Shown here one piece after another: positions 7,664-16,661 of a stretch of DNA of 64,000 bases. A model generated the notes under the pieces. The model did no database searches. It saw only the letters and a list, made by a program, of their open reading frames with translations, and was not told the DNA's origin. Location: the NCBI RefSeq assembly GCF_003675325.1, contig NZ_CP033073.1, positions 434,001-498,000 of the forward strand. Direction: 5' to 3'. The translations under genes and the position numbers were made by a program. This DNA comes from Streptomyces dangxiongensis. GTDB lineage: Bacteria; Actinomycetota; Actinomycetes; Streptomycetales; Streptomycetaceae. How positions within the stretch are numbered: position 1 is the stretch's first letter; every line of letters begins with the position of its first letter.

Positions 7664-8019
7664 TTGGCCACCACCGCCCAGACAGCGATGACGCTGGAGA
7701 TGAGGCAGACGGCCACCGGCACGATCAGCTGGTAGAGGCGCGTCTGCCGCTCCGCGTCTCGGCGCTTGGCCTCCTCCCGCTGGTACGCCTCGAAGTCGTC
7801 CTCCAGCTTGGCGATGGCGTCCATACTCCGCTGGTTCTCCGTTTGAAGCTGGGCAAGCCTCTGCTCGACGTGCGTCGTCTGGATCGTGTAGACGTCCAGC
7901 GACACCATCTTGTCCAGGCGGCTGTTCAACTCGGCGAACCGGTTGTCCAGCGTCGATTGCAGCGCACCGATGAGCCGCCCGAGTTCACCGTTGGACGGCT
8001 CACCGGTCAGGGGAGGCAT
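7660..8019 (-). CDS. Coiled-coil protein with C-terminal membrane helix (phage lysis region type)
   Basis: This 119-residue protein is a long coiled coil (roughly residues 10-90, rich in Leu, Glu, Gln and Arg) followed by one transmembrane helix (VAVCLISSVIAVWAVV) and a Lys end. Proteins of this shape are frequent next to holin genes in actinophages, where they may act as accessory lysis or membrane proteins. That role is inferred from position only. ATG 8019 follows an AGGGG-type context and the stop overlaps the collagen-like gene. Confidence 0.75.
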   Translation of the reverse strand: MPPLTGEPSNGELGRLIGALQSTLDNRFAELNSRLDKMVSLDVYTIQTTHVEQRLAQLQTENQRSMDAIAKLEDDFEAYQREEAKRRDAERQTRLYQLIVPVAVCLISSVIAVWAVVAK

Positions 8020-8022
8020 GCG

Positions 8023-8226
8023 TCAGCGGGCCTGCGGCGGCTCAGCGGCAGGCGGCGCCGCGGGGGCCTGCGGCCGGTTGGGCACCGCCCAGGTGAAGCC
8101 GAGGCCGCCCAGCACGGACAGGACGACGGTGACGGTCTCGGCCGCGGTGACCGTGCCGTCCTGCACGGCGGCCGCCGCGGCTCCCGCGCCGGCGACGACC
8201 GCCTTCCAGTACCGGGACACCTTCAT
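8023..8226 (-). CDS. Holin-like small membrane protein
   Basis: This 67-residue protein has two hydrophobic segments (VVAGAGAAAAAV and TVTVVLSVLGGLGFTWAV) separated by a short DGTVTAAE turn, and a Pro/Ala-rich hydrophilic tail. The size and layout match actinophage holins, which permeabilise the membrane for endolysin release. The ATG overlaps the upstream truncated gene stop as ATGA. The homologous position of an endolysin is occupied only by the cut gene at 8223-8540. Confidence 0.75.
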   Translation of the reverse strand: MKVSRYWKAVVAGAGAAAAAVQDGTVTAAETVTVVLSVLGGLGFTWAVPNRPQAPAAPPAAEPPQAR

Positions 8227-8540
8227 CGCTCAGGCCTCCGCCCGCTGCCGGTGACGTCCACGCTGACCTTGACCACGGCGTCCGCGACAGCCTCCTGTAC
8301 GGCGCTGACGATCGTGGCGGTGTCCACGCCGGAGCCGATCAGGCTGGCCAGCCTGATGATGGCCGCGGTCTGGGAGGCCTCCGATCGTGAGCAGCCGGAC
8401 GGTGTTCTCGAAGGTGCCCTTGAGGTAGGTCTGCCGCTGCCAGCTCTTGTTGCCGGCGTTCGCCTCGCTGGACCCGGCGGCGATGTCGTCGATGTCCCAC
8501 ACCGCGTTGTACATGTCCTGCTTCGTCCGGGCACGGTCCG
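8223..8540 (-). pseudogene. Phage-type protein cut by the insert edge and frameshifted
   Basis: Reading into the insert from its right edge, the frame gives TKQDMYNAVWDIDDIAAGSS and TYLKGTFENTVRLL. Near 8380 it changes frame to continue QTAAIIRLASLIGSGVDTAT and ends GSGRRPER at 8223. The upstream half is missing because the 326 bp repeat begins at 8541, inside the gene. The preserved part resembles C-terminal regions of phage proteins just upstream of holins, sometimes endolysins, but this is not certain. The double damage shows it is non-functional here, barring sequencing error for the indel. Confidence 0.75.
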
Positions 8541-8821
8541 CGGCCTGGACCTGGCGGTGCCCGCCACTGAACTGCGCAACAAGCCGGTCGTCACGCAGAA
8601 CGACCTGTTCGAGCTGCCCGTGCGGCTCCGTCCGCAGCCCGGCGCGGAGCGGGCTTGACTTCGAGCGCGCTCCAGCTCGTAACGTCGCGGACACCCGGTA
8701 CGGGAGAGCAGCTCACCCGGCGTCCCGTACGGGATGCCGGGTGCCGTAATCCGTCGCTAGATGGAGGAAGGCCCTCGTGCCGTGCGGAAACGACCATCGA
8801 GTGTGCAGGAAGGGATCTCCC

Positions 8822-9811
<990 letters not shown>

Positions 9812-9956
9812 CCCGACGGCTGCGGGACGCCGCAGTGCGGGGCGGCAGGGGCACTGGGGGCCGTGGGTGCGGCGCGCTGGGAGCGCGGGCCGTGACTGCG
9901 GGGCATCGGGAGCGCAGGTGGCCGTGGGCGCTGGGAGCGCGGGGGGCTGTAGGTGC

Positions 9957-9984
9957 GGGGTGCGGGGACCGGGCCCCGCACCCC
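9957..9984 (+). terminator. Hairpin downstream of the aldo/keto reductase
   Basis: GGGGTGCGGGG (9957-9967) and CCCCGCACCCC (9974-9984) form a perfect 11 bp stem with a 6-base loop. The DNA before it (9850-9955) carries imperfect repeats of CTGGGAGCGCGGG. Confidence 0.65.
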
Positions 9985-10012
9985 GTGACCGCGGTCCGGC
10001 CCGCCGTGGGCT

Positions 10013-10431
10013 TCACTCGCCGCGGTGCTCGGCGCGCGGCTGCGCAGGCCGTCCGTGCGGACCGTGGGCCTGCTCGCGATGGCGGGTGCGCTGCTCCAGG
10101 CGGTGGCTGGGCTGTCGCCGTCGCTGGCCGTGCTGCTGCTGGTGCTGGTGCTGCCGATGGCGGTCGTTGAGTCCCTCTCGGACACCGCCGGTACGGCCGT
10201 GCTCCAGACCGATCCGCCGCCGCGTCTGCGGGGCCGGGTGCTCGGCGTGTGGAGCAGCGTCGGCACGTGGAGCCTCGGCGGGCCCCCGCTGCTGGGCCTG
10301 CTGATGGAGTGGCCGGGGCTCGCGGCGCCCGGTCGCGGGCGGGCTGATCGTCGCCGGGTCGATCGGCGCGGGCCTGCTGGTCGCCGTCGCGGCGAGCCGG
10401 TGCCGGTGCCGGGGACGCTGACGCTGACGGC
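10013..10431 (+). pseudogene. Remnant of an MFS transporter (C-terminal helices)
   Basis: The frame encodes VLGARLRRPSVRTVGLLAMA and two further hydrophobic helices, typical of the C-terminal half of a major facilitator exporter. After LLGLLMEWPGLAA (about 10335) the frame shifts to LIVAGSIGAGLLVAVAAS and stops at 10429-10431. There is no N-terminal half and no start with a ribosome binding site. This is a truncated, frame-disrupted relic. The indel alone could be a sequencing error, but the missing 5' half could not. Confidence 0.75.
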
Positions 10432-10530
10432 GCGGGACAGCGACGTGACCGGCCGCGCGTTGCCGAGCACGGCCGCTGAGCGACCACGCCCCGCCTCACG
10501 CCGGCCGGCCGTACGGGTGCGAGTCCCGGG

Positions 10531-11262
10531 TCACGGCTCCCGGCCCGGCAGGTGGTACACGTGGAAAGCCTGACCGATCACCGGCTGGGCGACATTGCGG
10601 ACGCGGACTCCGCCGCTGGTCATCCCGTGCTCGGTGCCGGCGTGGGCGTGGCCGTGCACGGCGAGGTCGGCGCCGCCGGTGTCGATGGCCTCCGCGAGCA
10701 GGTAGCTGCCGAGGAACGGATAGATCTCCAGGGGCTCCCCGGCGAGGGTGTCCGGCACGGGTGAGAAGTGGGTCAGCGCGATGCGCACGTCGCAGTCCTG
10801 CTGCTCCAGGTCCTTCAGCGCGCCGTGCAGACCGTCGGCGCACCGGCGGGTGTAGCGCACGAACTCCTTCATCAGCGGTTCGCCGAACTCCCCGGCGCAG
10901 CGGCCGACGAAGCCGCCGCCGAAGCCCTTGGTCCCGGCGACCCCGATCCGCGCGCCGTCGGCACCCACGACGGTGGCCTGCCCCTCCAGGACGTGCGCGC
11001 CCGCGTCCCGCAGGATCGCGGAGACCTCCTCGGGGCGCTCGTCGTGGTGGTCGTGGTTGCCGAGTACGGCGACGACCGGCACCCCGAGGTCCTTGATCTC
11101 CCGGGCGACGACGGCGGCCTCCTCCGGTGTGCCGTGCCGGGTGAGGTCGCCGGCGAGCAGCAGGACGTCGGCGCACTCGGGCAGCGTCTCGAAGGAGGGG
11201 CGCAGGGTGCCCTGGCTCTCGGGGCCCATGTGGATGTCCCCGACGGCCGCGACGCGGATCAT
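10531..11262 (-). CDS. Metallophosphoesterase (calcineurin-like)
   Basis: This 243-residue cytosolic protein has all metal-binding blocks of the calcineurin-like phosphoesterase fold: VGDIHMG (GDxH), LLAGDLTRHG (GDxx), VLGNHDHH (GNHD), ALTHFSPV and VHGHAHAG (GHxH). It is a two-metal phosphohydrolase, with substrate not predictable. It is the last gene of a three-gene operon. Its ATG at 11262 overlaps the stop of the BON-like gene (11259-11261). Confidence 0.92.
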   Translation of the reverse strand: MIRVAAVGDIHMGPESQGTLRPSFETLPECADVLLLAGDLTRHGTPEEAAVVAREIKDLGVPVVAVLGNHDHHDERPEEVSAILRDAGAHVLEGQATVVGADGARIGVAGTKGFGGGFVGRCAGEFGEPLMKEFVRYTRRCADGLHGALKDLEQQDCDVRIALTHFSPVPDTLAGEPLEIYPFLGSYLLAEAIDTGGADLAVHGHAHAGTEHGMTSGGVRVRNVAQPVIGQAFHVYHLPGREP

Positions 11263-11534
11263 GTCAGGTCCTCTCCGTGGTCGGGCGAGGCGGTGCCGGC
11301 GACGAGCAGGTCGCAGTGGACCGGGTGACCCGCCAGTTCCGCACGGGCCAGCCGAAGGATCTCGTCCCGGCACTGGGTGGACGGCACGGTGCCGGTCAGC
11401 AGGACGGCCTCGCCGCGCATCTCGAGCCGGACGCCGAGTTCCCCGAGGTTTCCGGAGGCCAGGTGTTCGGCGAGGTGGGCGACGCGGTAGTCCAGGTTCC
11501 CCGCCGTCGGCGGGGGCGGGCTGGTCTCGGTCAT
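11259..11534 (-). CDS. BON-domain-like small protein
   Basis: This 91-residue protein has YRVAHLAEHL, GVRLEMRGEAVLLTGTVPS and CRDEILRLARAEL segments, resembling the alpha-beta layout of a BON domain (a bacterial lipid or ligand-binding module). It has no signal peptide. ATG 11534 overlaps the upstream stop and its own stop overlaps the phosphoesterase start, so the three genes are translationally coupled. The domain call is from pattern, not from a search. Confidence 0.7.
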   Translation of the reverse strand: MTETSPPPPTAGNLDYRVAHLAEHLASGNLGELGVRLEMRGEAVLLTGTVPSTQCRDEILRLARAELAGHPVHCDLLVAGTASPDHGEDLT

Positions 11535-12217
11535 GGCTGCCCCTCCTGGGCGTCGATGACGTTCAGCCGTTCGAGGAGGAAGAGGAAGGCGGCCGCCATG
11601 GGCTGGTCGCCGCAGACCGCGCGGACCTCCTCCCAGTCGACCTTCTCGCGGACGGCGCGGGCCACCGGCAGGACCGACCCGAAGTCGCAGTAGTGCTCCG
11701 AGAAGGCGCTGATCAGACTGCGGATCAGGTCGGTCGGGGACAGCACGGGCATGAGCACCGAGTCGACCGGCAGCACATGGGCCCGGTCCAGCATCTCCCG
11801 GGTGACGGGCTGGTGGGCCAGTGAGAAGATGATGTCGACGTTCTGCCCGTGGCAGGTGGTCTTCAGGAGCCAGTCCTCCGGCGGGGTGAGCACGGCTAGG
11901 CCGGCCTCCCGGATGGTGGCGGCCACCGCGTCGGCGTCGTCGGGCAGTACGCAGAAGTCGGCGTCGTGCTGGAGATAGCGGCTGCCGCCGTGGGCGTAGA
12001 CGGCGACGCTCCCGGCCAGTGCGAAGGGGTGGCCCGCCCGTTTGAGGAGGGCGCCGATCTGCTTGGCGGCCTCCAGGATCGCCTGGCTGCGGTCGTGCGG
12101 CAGGTCCGCGGGCTCCCGAGCGGGCCCGGCCTGCTGGTCCGGCCTGTCCATGGCCAGGCGGAGCCCGGAGGCCTCCGGGCTCCGGACGGGCACGGCTTCC
12201 TCCCCGTTGTGCGTCAT
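11531..12217 (-). CDS. Nucleotidyltransferase-fold protein
   Basis: This 228-residue protein begins with a disordered 50-residue stretch. It then shows ALAGSVAVYAHGG and LQHDADFCVLPDD, the GS-x-D-x-D pattern of a minimal nucleotidyltransferase/aminoglycoside-type fold with the acidic pair in HDADF, followed by helical sequence to the end. GGAGAG precedes the ATG at 12217. It is the first gene of the operon with the BON-like and phosphoesterase genes, so a linked nucleotide-modification/hydrolysis role is possible. The 248 bases to the divergent gene at 12466 hold its promoter. Confidence 0.8.
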   Translation of the reverse strand: MTHNGEEAVPVRSPEASGLRLAMDRPDQQAGPAREPADLPHDRSQAILEAAKQIGALLKRAGHPFALAGSVAVYAHGGSRYLQHDADFCVLPDDADAVAATIREAGLAVLTPPEDWLLKTTCHGQNVDIIFSLAHQPVTREMLDRAHVLPVDSVLMPVLSPTDLIRSLISAFSEHYCDFGSVLPVARAVREKVDWEEVRAVCGDQPMAAAFLFLLERLNVIDAQEGQP

Positions 12218-12465
12218 GATCTCTCCATTCGGCACCTTCCGCCCCGGGCCGGCCTGATCGGGCTCCAGGGGTCGTACGGGTACCCGGCGTGCCGCCACCG
12301 ACACGGCACCACCGCAAGGTTCAGCCCTCCCCCGCGGGCGCCGGGGTCCCGGCGGCGGGGACGCGCCCGGGAACGAGGATCCGCTCCCCCGGTGAGGGAT
12401 GTCGGCCCGGTCCGCTCCCCCGGTGCGAGTGGCCGCTCGACCGGGCCGGGAGCACGCTGGTAGGC

Positions 12466-13614
12466 ATGGCATTCCGGCTCGGGCGCGCGGGTCCGCGGCG
12501 ACCGTGGCAGTCGGTCCACGCGCTGCTGCTGTTGCCGGTCGCGCTCATCGTGGTGATCACCGTGACGGACATGCGGACCCCGTACGACGTCCACCTGGGG
12601 CCGGCGCTGGTGATCGCGCCCGCGCTCACCCCTTCGTTCGCCGGGCCCCGGACCACCGCCGGCATCGGGGCGCTCGCGGTGGCCGCGCAGATCGTGATCG
12701 GCATCACCCACGGCGGGCTCGGCACCACGAACCACATCGTGCAGATCATCACCCTTACGGTCCTGGTGGTGCTCACCGTTCTGTACAGCGCCCTGCGCGA
12801 GCGCCGGCAGGCCCAGTTGGCCCAGGTCCGTACGGTCGCCGAGGCCGCTCAGCACGTCCTGATGTGGCCGCTGCCCGAGCAGAGCGGCCCGCTGCGGATC
12901 GCGTCGCTGTACCTGGCCGCGGAGGACGAGGCACAGATCGGCGGAGACCTGTACGCGGTGACCCGGTCCGGCGGCGCGGTCCGCGTCCTGATCGGTGACG
13001 TCCGCGGCAAGGGCCTGTCCGCCATCGGGGAGGCGGCCCTGCTGCTCGGCGCCTTCCGGGAGAGCGCCCACCGGCACATCGCGCTGGCCGAGCTGGCCGG
13101 CTCCCTGGACCAGAGCGTCACACGCTACGCCGCCGAGCTGGACCCGCCGGACGAGGCCGGCGAACGGTTCGCCACCGCGCTGCTCGTGGAGATCCCGGAC
13201 CGGGACCCGGTGACCCGGATGACCAGCTGCGGCCATCCGCCGCCGCTGCTGCTGAGCCCCGGTCACGTCGTCACGGTCCCGAGCCTGCACCCGTCGCCGC
13301 CGCTCGGGGTGCACGCCGGTGACGAGCACACGCTGGACGTCTTCTCCTTCGAGCCGGGCGACACCCTGCTGCTGTACACCGACGGGGTCGTGGAGGCGCG
13401 GGACGACCGTGGCCGGTTCTATCCCCTCGCCGACCGGGTCGCACGCTGGACCGACGAGAGCCCCGAGGCACTGATGCACCATCTGCGGCGCGATCTGCTG
13501 GCCCATGCCGGCGGGCGCCTCGGTGACGACGCCGCGCTCATCGCCCTGCACCGCACCCCCGCCGAACGCCATCGTCACCACGGCCACGGCGGCGACGCGG
13601 TCCGGCACGGCTGA
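12466..13614 (+). CDS. Membrane-anchored SpoIIE/RsbU-type PP2C phosphatase
   Basis: The 382-residue protein has three or four N-terminal transmembrane helices (about residues 18-108) followed by a cytoplasmic SpoIIE phosphatase domain: IGGDLYAV (metal-binding Asp), VLIGDVRGKGLSA, CGHPPPLLL, LLLYTDGVVEARD and GDDAAL. Proteins of this layout dephosphorylate anti-sigma-factor antagonists in partner-switching pathways. No cognate STAS or anti-sigma gene is adjacent. I chose ATG 12466 because the upstream in-frame codons are intergenic and the hydrophobic region follows directly. Confidence 0.92.
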   Translation: MAFRLGRAGPRRPWQSVHALLLLPVALIVVITVTDMRTPYDVHLGPALVIAPALTPSFAGPRTTAGIGALAVAAQIVIGITHGGLGTTNHIVQIITLTVLVVLTVLYSALRERRQAQLAQVRTVAEAAQHVLMWPLPEQSGPLRIASLYLAAEDEAQIGGDLYAVTRSGGAVRVLIGDVRGKGLSAIGEAALLLGAFRESAHRHIALAELAGSLDQSVTRYAAELDPPDEAGERFATALLVEIPDRDPVTRMTSCGHPPPLLLSPGHVVTVPSLHPSPPLGVHAGDEHTLDVFSFEPGDTLLLYTDGVVEARDDRGRFYPLADRVARWTDESPEALMHHLRRDLLAHAGGRLGDDAALIALHRTPAERHRHHGHGGDAVRHG

Positions 13615-13763
13615 GGGCCCGCGTTCAACCCCCCTTGCGCCAACGTTCGCCCCGGAGGGTGGCCCGCCCCGCCGCGGCGTTGCGAGAATCTGCGGCGCGC
13701 CTTCCGGCCCCCGTGTCCGACGGTGGACACCGTGGATGCGCCCCCACCGGAGTGAGGTTCCCG

Positions 13764-14855
13764 ATGCCCTTACGACGCCTGCCCGTACGACGCTCGTCCG
13801 GACGGCAGCTGCTCGCCGGTCTGGCGCTGGTGCCGGCGCTGCTGTCGCCGGTGGCCGCGCGGGCCGTGCCGGGCGGCCCTCCGGCGGCGCGCTTCGACCT
13901 CCAGGCGCATCGCGGTGGCCTCGGCCTGACGACCGAGGAGTCCCTGGAGGGCTTCGGCAAGGCGATGCGGCTCGGGGTGTCCACGCTGGAACTGGACACC
14001 CAGGTGACCCGGGACCTGAGGGTCGTGGTCAATCACGACCGGCAGATCAGCGGCGTCAAGTGCCGGGACACCGGCCCGGTCACGCCGGGCGACCCGGCGT
14101 ACCCGTACGTCGGCAAGTACATCAAGTACCTGACACTCGCTCAGATTCGCACGCTCGACTGCGGTTACCGGCAGTTGCCCGGCTTTCCCGGGCAGGAGGT
14201 CGTCAAGGGCTTCCGGATGGTGGAACTGAGGGACGTCCTGGACCTGGTGAAGCACTATCACGCGCGGCAGGTCACGCTGAACATCGAGACCAAGGTGGAG
14301 GCGGGCGCGCCCGAACAGACAGCGCCGCGCGAGGTGTTCGTCCGCCGCGTGTACGAGGAGATCCACCGCTCGGGCATCGGGCGCCAGGTCACCGTCCAGT
14401 CCTTCGACTGGGGCGCGCTGAGGGTGATGCACCGGCTGGCACCGAAGTGGCCGCTGGTGGCGCTGACAAACCACGATTTCCTGGAGGTCGGTCGGCCGGG
14501 CGCGTCCCCGTGGCTGGGCGGGATCGACGCGGACGACTACGGCGGGGACTTCGTCCGGGCGGCGGCGACGCTTCCCGGCGTCACGGCCCTCTCCCCCAAC
14601 TACGGCTTCCCGCAAAGCGGAAAGGTCGGCGACCCCGGGTTCCGGTTCTACTCCGACGCGGCGATGGTCACGGAGGCGCACGCCCGCGGGCTGAAGGTGG
14701 TGCCGTGGACCTGTGACGACCCGGCGACGGTGGAGGCGCTGATGGACCTGGGCGTCGACGGGATCATCACCGACTACCCGGACCGGGTGCGGCGGATCAT
14801 GGCCGCTCGCGGCATGCGGCTGCCGCGGCCCGCCTTTCCGCACGGCCGCGGCTGA
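13764..14855 (+). CDS. Secreted glycerophosphodiester phosphodiesterase
   Basis: This 363-residue enzyme has a signal peptide (RR-containing n-region, LLAGLALVPALLSPVAARA) followed by a GDPD TIM barrel: QAHRGG (catalytic His), LELDTQVTRD and VVVNHD (metal ligands, second His), LNIETK, VQSFDW and VPWTCDD near the C-terminus. It hydrolyses glycerophosphodiesters to glycerol-3-phosphate and an alcohol outside the membrane, supplying phosphate or carbon. ATG 13764 follows GGAGTGAGG. A PhoP-type box was not recognised upstream. Confidence 0.93.
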   Translation: MPLRRLPVRRSSGRQLLAGLALVPALLSPVAARAVPGGPPAARFDLQAHRGGLGLTTEESLEGFGKAMRLGVSTLELDTQVTRDLRVVVNHDRQISGVKCRDTGPVTPGDPAYPYVGKYIKYLTLAQIRTLDCGYRQLPGFPGQEVVKGFRMVELRDVLDLVKHYHARQVTLNIETKVEAGAPEQTAPREVFVRRVYEEIHRSGIGRQVTVQSFDWGALRVMHRLAPKWPLVALTNHDFLEVGRPGASPWLGGIDADDYGGDFVRAAATLPGVTALSPNYGFPQSGKVGDPGFRFYSDAAMVTEAHARGLKVVPWTCDDPATVEALMDLGVDGIITDYPDRVRRIMAARGMRLPRPAFPHGRG

Positions 14856-14874
14856 CCGGTGCGGGGGCGTGGGG

Positions 14875-14894
14875 CCCGCCCCGAATGGGGCGGG
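14875..14894. terminator. Bidirectional hairpin between convergent genes
   Basis: CCCGCCCC (14875-14882) and GGGGCGGG (14887-14894) pair around GAAT, inside a larger imperfect stem, between the phosphodiesterase (plus, ends 14855) and the secreted protein (minus, ends 14922). Confidence 0.7.
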
Positions 14895-14921
14895 GCGGGG
14901 CCGCACGCCCGGTGCCGCCGG

Positions 14922-15422
14922 TCAGCCGACCGGCTTCAGGCCGGTGATCTTCAGGGTCTTCAGGTCCGACCGGACGTCGATCCGGCTGACCGTGGGGTGC
15001 GCCCCGTCGCTCCAGGTGAGCGTGACCCGGCTGGTGGCATGGCCGGCGCCGGAACCGGTGTAGGCCACCTTCCACTTCACCGGCACGTTCTGCGCGAAGA
15101 GAATGCCGTCGGCGTGTTCCTTCTTCTCGTAGGCGGCGACCGCCTTCTTGGCGGCGGCGGAGAGGTGGAAACCGCGCAGGGCCTTCGCGCTCGCGGCGGC
15201 CGTGGGGTCGTCGGTGGCCCAGACGGCGTCGATGTAGGCGCCGTAGAAGTCGGCCACGTGCTGGGTGGCGTTGCGCGGGTCGCCCTGGGCGGACGACACG
15301 GCGGCGGCGCGAGTGGTGTGGCTCGCGCCCATCCCCGCGAGAGCGGGCGTCACGGCGGCCAGGCTGAGGCCCGCGGTGAGCGCCGCGGCGGTGAGGAGGG
15401 TCTTACGGCTGCGGACGGACAT
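14922..15422 (-). CDS. Secreted protein of unknown function
   Basis: The 166-residue precursor has a clear Sec signal peptide (RSRKTLLTAAALTAGLSLAA, cleavage near TPALA-GM). The mature ~135 residues contain DFYGAYIDAVWATDD and a C-terminal beta-rich part (RVTLTWSDG, DVRSDLKTLKITGL). The overall pattern is compatible with a small cystatin/NTF2-like fold, but no family is certain. Two starts are possible: ATG 15431 sits too close to GGGGG, while ATG 15422 has it ten bases upstream and is preferred. Confidence 0.82.
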   Translation of the reverse strand: MSVRSRKTLLTAAALTAGLSLAAVTPALAGMGASHTTRAAAVSSAQGDPRNATQHVADFYGAYIDAVWATDDPTAAASAKALRGFHLSAAAKKAVAAYEKKEHADGILFAQNVPVKWKVAYTGSGAGHATSRVTLTWSDGAHPTVSRIDVRSDLKTLKITGLKPVG

Positions 15423-15599
15423 GTTTCTCATTCCCCCGGTTTCTTCGCGACCGGACCGATCCCGGCCGCCGACGGACCGTAAGACCTCTTTTGCTCCGGC
15501 CTGGTTCCGCTGCCCGCGCGCCGGTTTCGGCCATCTCTCGTGGGCCGAGCCGGCACGGCGGCTCACCGGCCGGCCGGACCGCCGGACCGCGACCGCAGC

Positions 15600-15651
15600 G
15601 GGGACGGCCGGCGCGGCGGCGGTGCGGGGACGGCCGGCGCGGCGGCGGTGC
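15600..15651. repeat. Perfect 26 bp tandem repeat, two copies
   Basis: A 26-base unit starting GGGGACGGCCGGCGCGG is present twice in tandem (15600-15625, 15626-15651) in the intergenic region between the secreted protein and the DUF574 methyltransferase. Expansion or contraction by slippage is likely. Confidence 0.85.
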
Positions 15652-15737
15652 CTGCACGTGCCGGGTCACCCGGGTGGTCGCGGAGAGGGCTCACGGGGTC
15701 GGCCGGGCGCCCGCCCGGCCCGTCGTACGGGCGGGGC

Positions 15738-15775
15738 GGGGCCGGGGTCCGGGAGGTGGGTCGGACCCCGGCCCC
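15738..15775 (-). terminator. Perfect 14 bp hairpin after the DUF574 methyltransferase
   Basis: GGGGCCGGGGTCCG (15738-15751) pairs perfectly with CGGACCCCGGCCCC (15762-15775) across a 10-base loop, eight bases beyond the methyltransferase stop on the minus strand. Confidence 0.8.
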
Positions 15776-15782
15776 GGGTCTG

Positions 15783-16613
15783 TCACGGCTTGCGGGCGAC
15801 CGCGCCGTACATAGCGATGTCCTCGTCCCGGATGCCCTTCTCGCCGGTGCCGTCGGGGTGCCACTTGTGCACCTGGACGATGCCCGGCTCGACCAGTTCC
15901 AGGCCCTCGAAGAACGCGTGCGCCTCGTCGAGCGTGCGCAGCCGCATCGGCATGTTGCGGGCCGCGTACTCGCGGGCGACGCGGCCCACCTCCTCGGGCG
16001 CGAACTCGGCGGTGCCGATGGACATCGCCAGATAGCTGCCGGACGGCAGCGGCTCCAGCAGCCGGCGGACGACACCGACCGCGTCGTCCTCGTCCAGCAT
16101 GAAGTGGACGATCGCGATGACGGTGAGCGCGACGGGCCGGCTCAGGTCCAGGGTCTCGCGCAGCTCGGGGGCGTCCAGGATGGCGGACGGGTCACGGAAG
16201 TCGGCCTCGATGTACGAGGTCCGGCCCTCCGGGGCGCTCGCGAGCAGGCCCTGGGAGAGGGTGAGGACGATCGGGTCGTTGTCGGCGTACACGACCCGGG
16301 ACCCGGGGGCCACGGCCTGGGCGATCTCGTGCAGGTTGGGCGAGGTCGGGATGCCGGTGCCGATGTCCAGGAACTGGCGCACGCCCGCCTCCTCGGCGAG
16401 CCAGCGCACGGCACGGTTCATGAAGTCGCGGTTGGCGCGCATGTGCACCGGGAGCGCGGGCCACTCCCGGGACATCGCGTCACCGGCCTCCCGGTCGGCG
16501 GGGTAATAGTCCTTGCCACCGAGTATGTAGTCGTAGATCCGGGCCGAGTGGGCGTTCTCGGTGTCGATCCGGTCGGCCGGCCATCCGTCGTCGGGCAACG
16601 CCGTGTCTCCCAT
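15783..16613 (-). CDS. SAM-dependent methyltransferase, DUF574/SAV2177 type
   Basis: This 276-residue cytosolic protein has the family's N-terminal signature IDTENAHSARIYDYILGGKD, then a Rossmann SAM site (LDIGTGIPTSPN), ADNDPIVL, EADFRDP and IVHFMLDEDD. The family is very abundant in Streptomyces, usually beside XRE/DUF5753 regulators as here; substrates are unknown. A start at ATG 16613 gives the usual short lead before the signature. An upstream GTG at 16652 is also possible. The upstream regulator ends at 16662, so the two are probably co-transcribed. Confidence 0.92.
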   Translation of the reverse strand: MGDTALPDDGWPADRIDTENAHSARIYDYILGGKDYYPADREAGDAMSREWPALPVHMRANRDFMNRAVRWLAEEAGVRQFLDIGTGIPTSPNLHEIAQAVAPGSRVVYADNDPIVLTLSQGLLASAPEGRTSYIEADFRDPSAILDAPELRETLDLSRPVALTVIAIVHFMLDEDDAVGVVRRLLEPLPSGSYLAMSIGTAEFAPEEVGRVAREYAARNMPMRLRTLDEAHAFFEGLELVEPGIVQVHKWHPDGTGEKGIRDEDIAMYGAVARKP

Positions 16614-16661
16614 TCGGTCGGTGGGTCTGCGGGGGGCGGGGAATCGCGTCACGGGATCGGA

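Larger units (their letters stand above)
901..8540. mobile_element. 7.64 kb phage-like or integrative-element fragment between 326 bp repeats
   Basis: The insert separates a P450 gene from its neighbouring reductase. It carries two XRE regulators, a chain of small overlapping Cys-rich genes of the kind common in actinobacterial integrative elements and plasmids, and a lysis-like module (holin-like, coiled-coil membrane and collagen-like proteins). No integrase, excisionase, replication, terminase or transfer gene was found. The right edge cuts into a phage-type gene, so only part of an element is present. Four genes inside carry frame disruptions. Whether it arose by homologous recombination, as a decayed prophage, or by another route is not resolved. 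Confidence 0.75.

Noticed and set aside
901..8540. tRNA-type attachment site or integrase for the insert
   Set aside because: No tRNA-like fold or integrase motif was found; the flanking repeat is 326 bp of protein-coding and promoter DNA.
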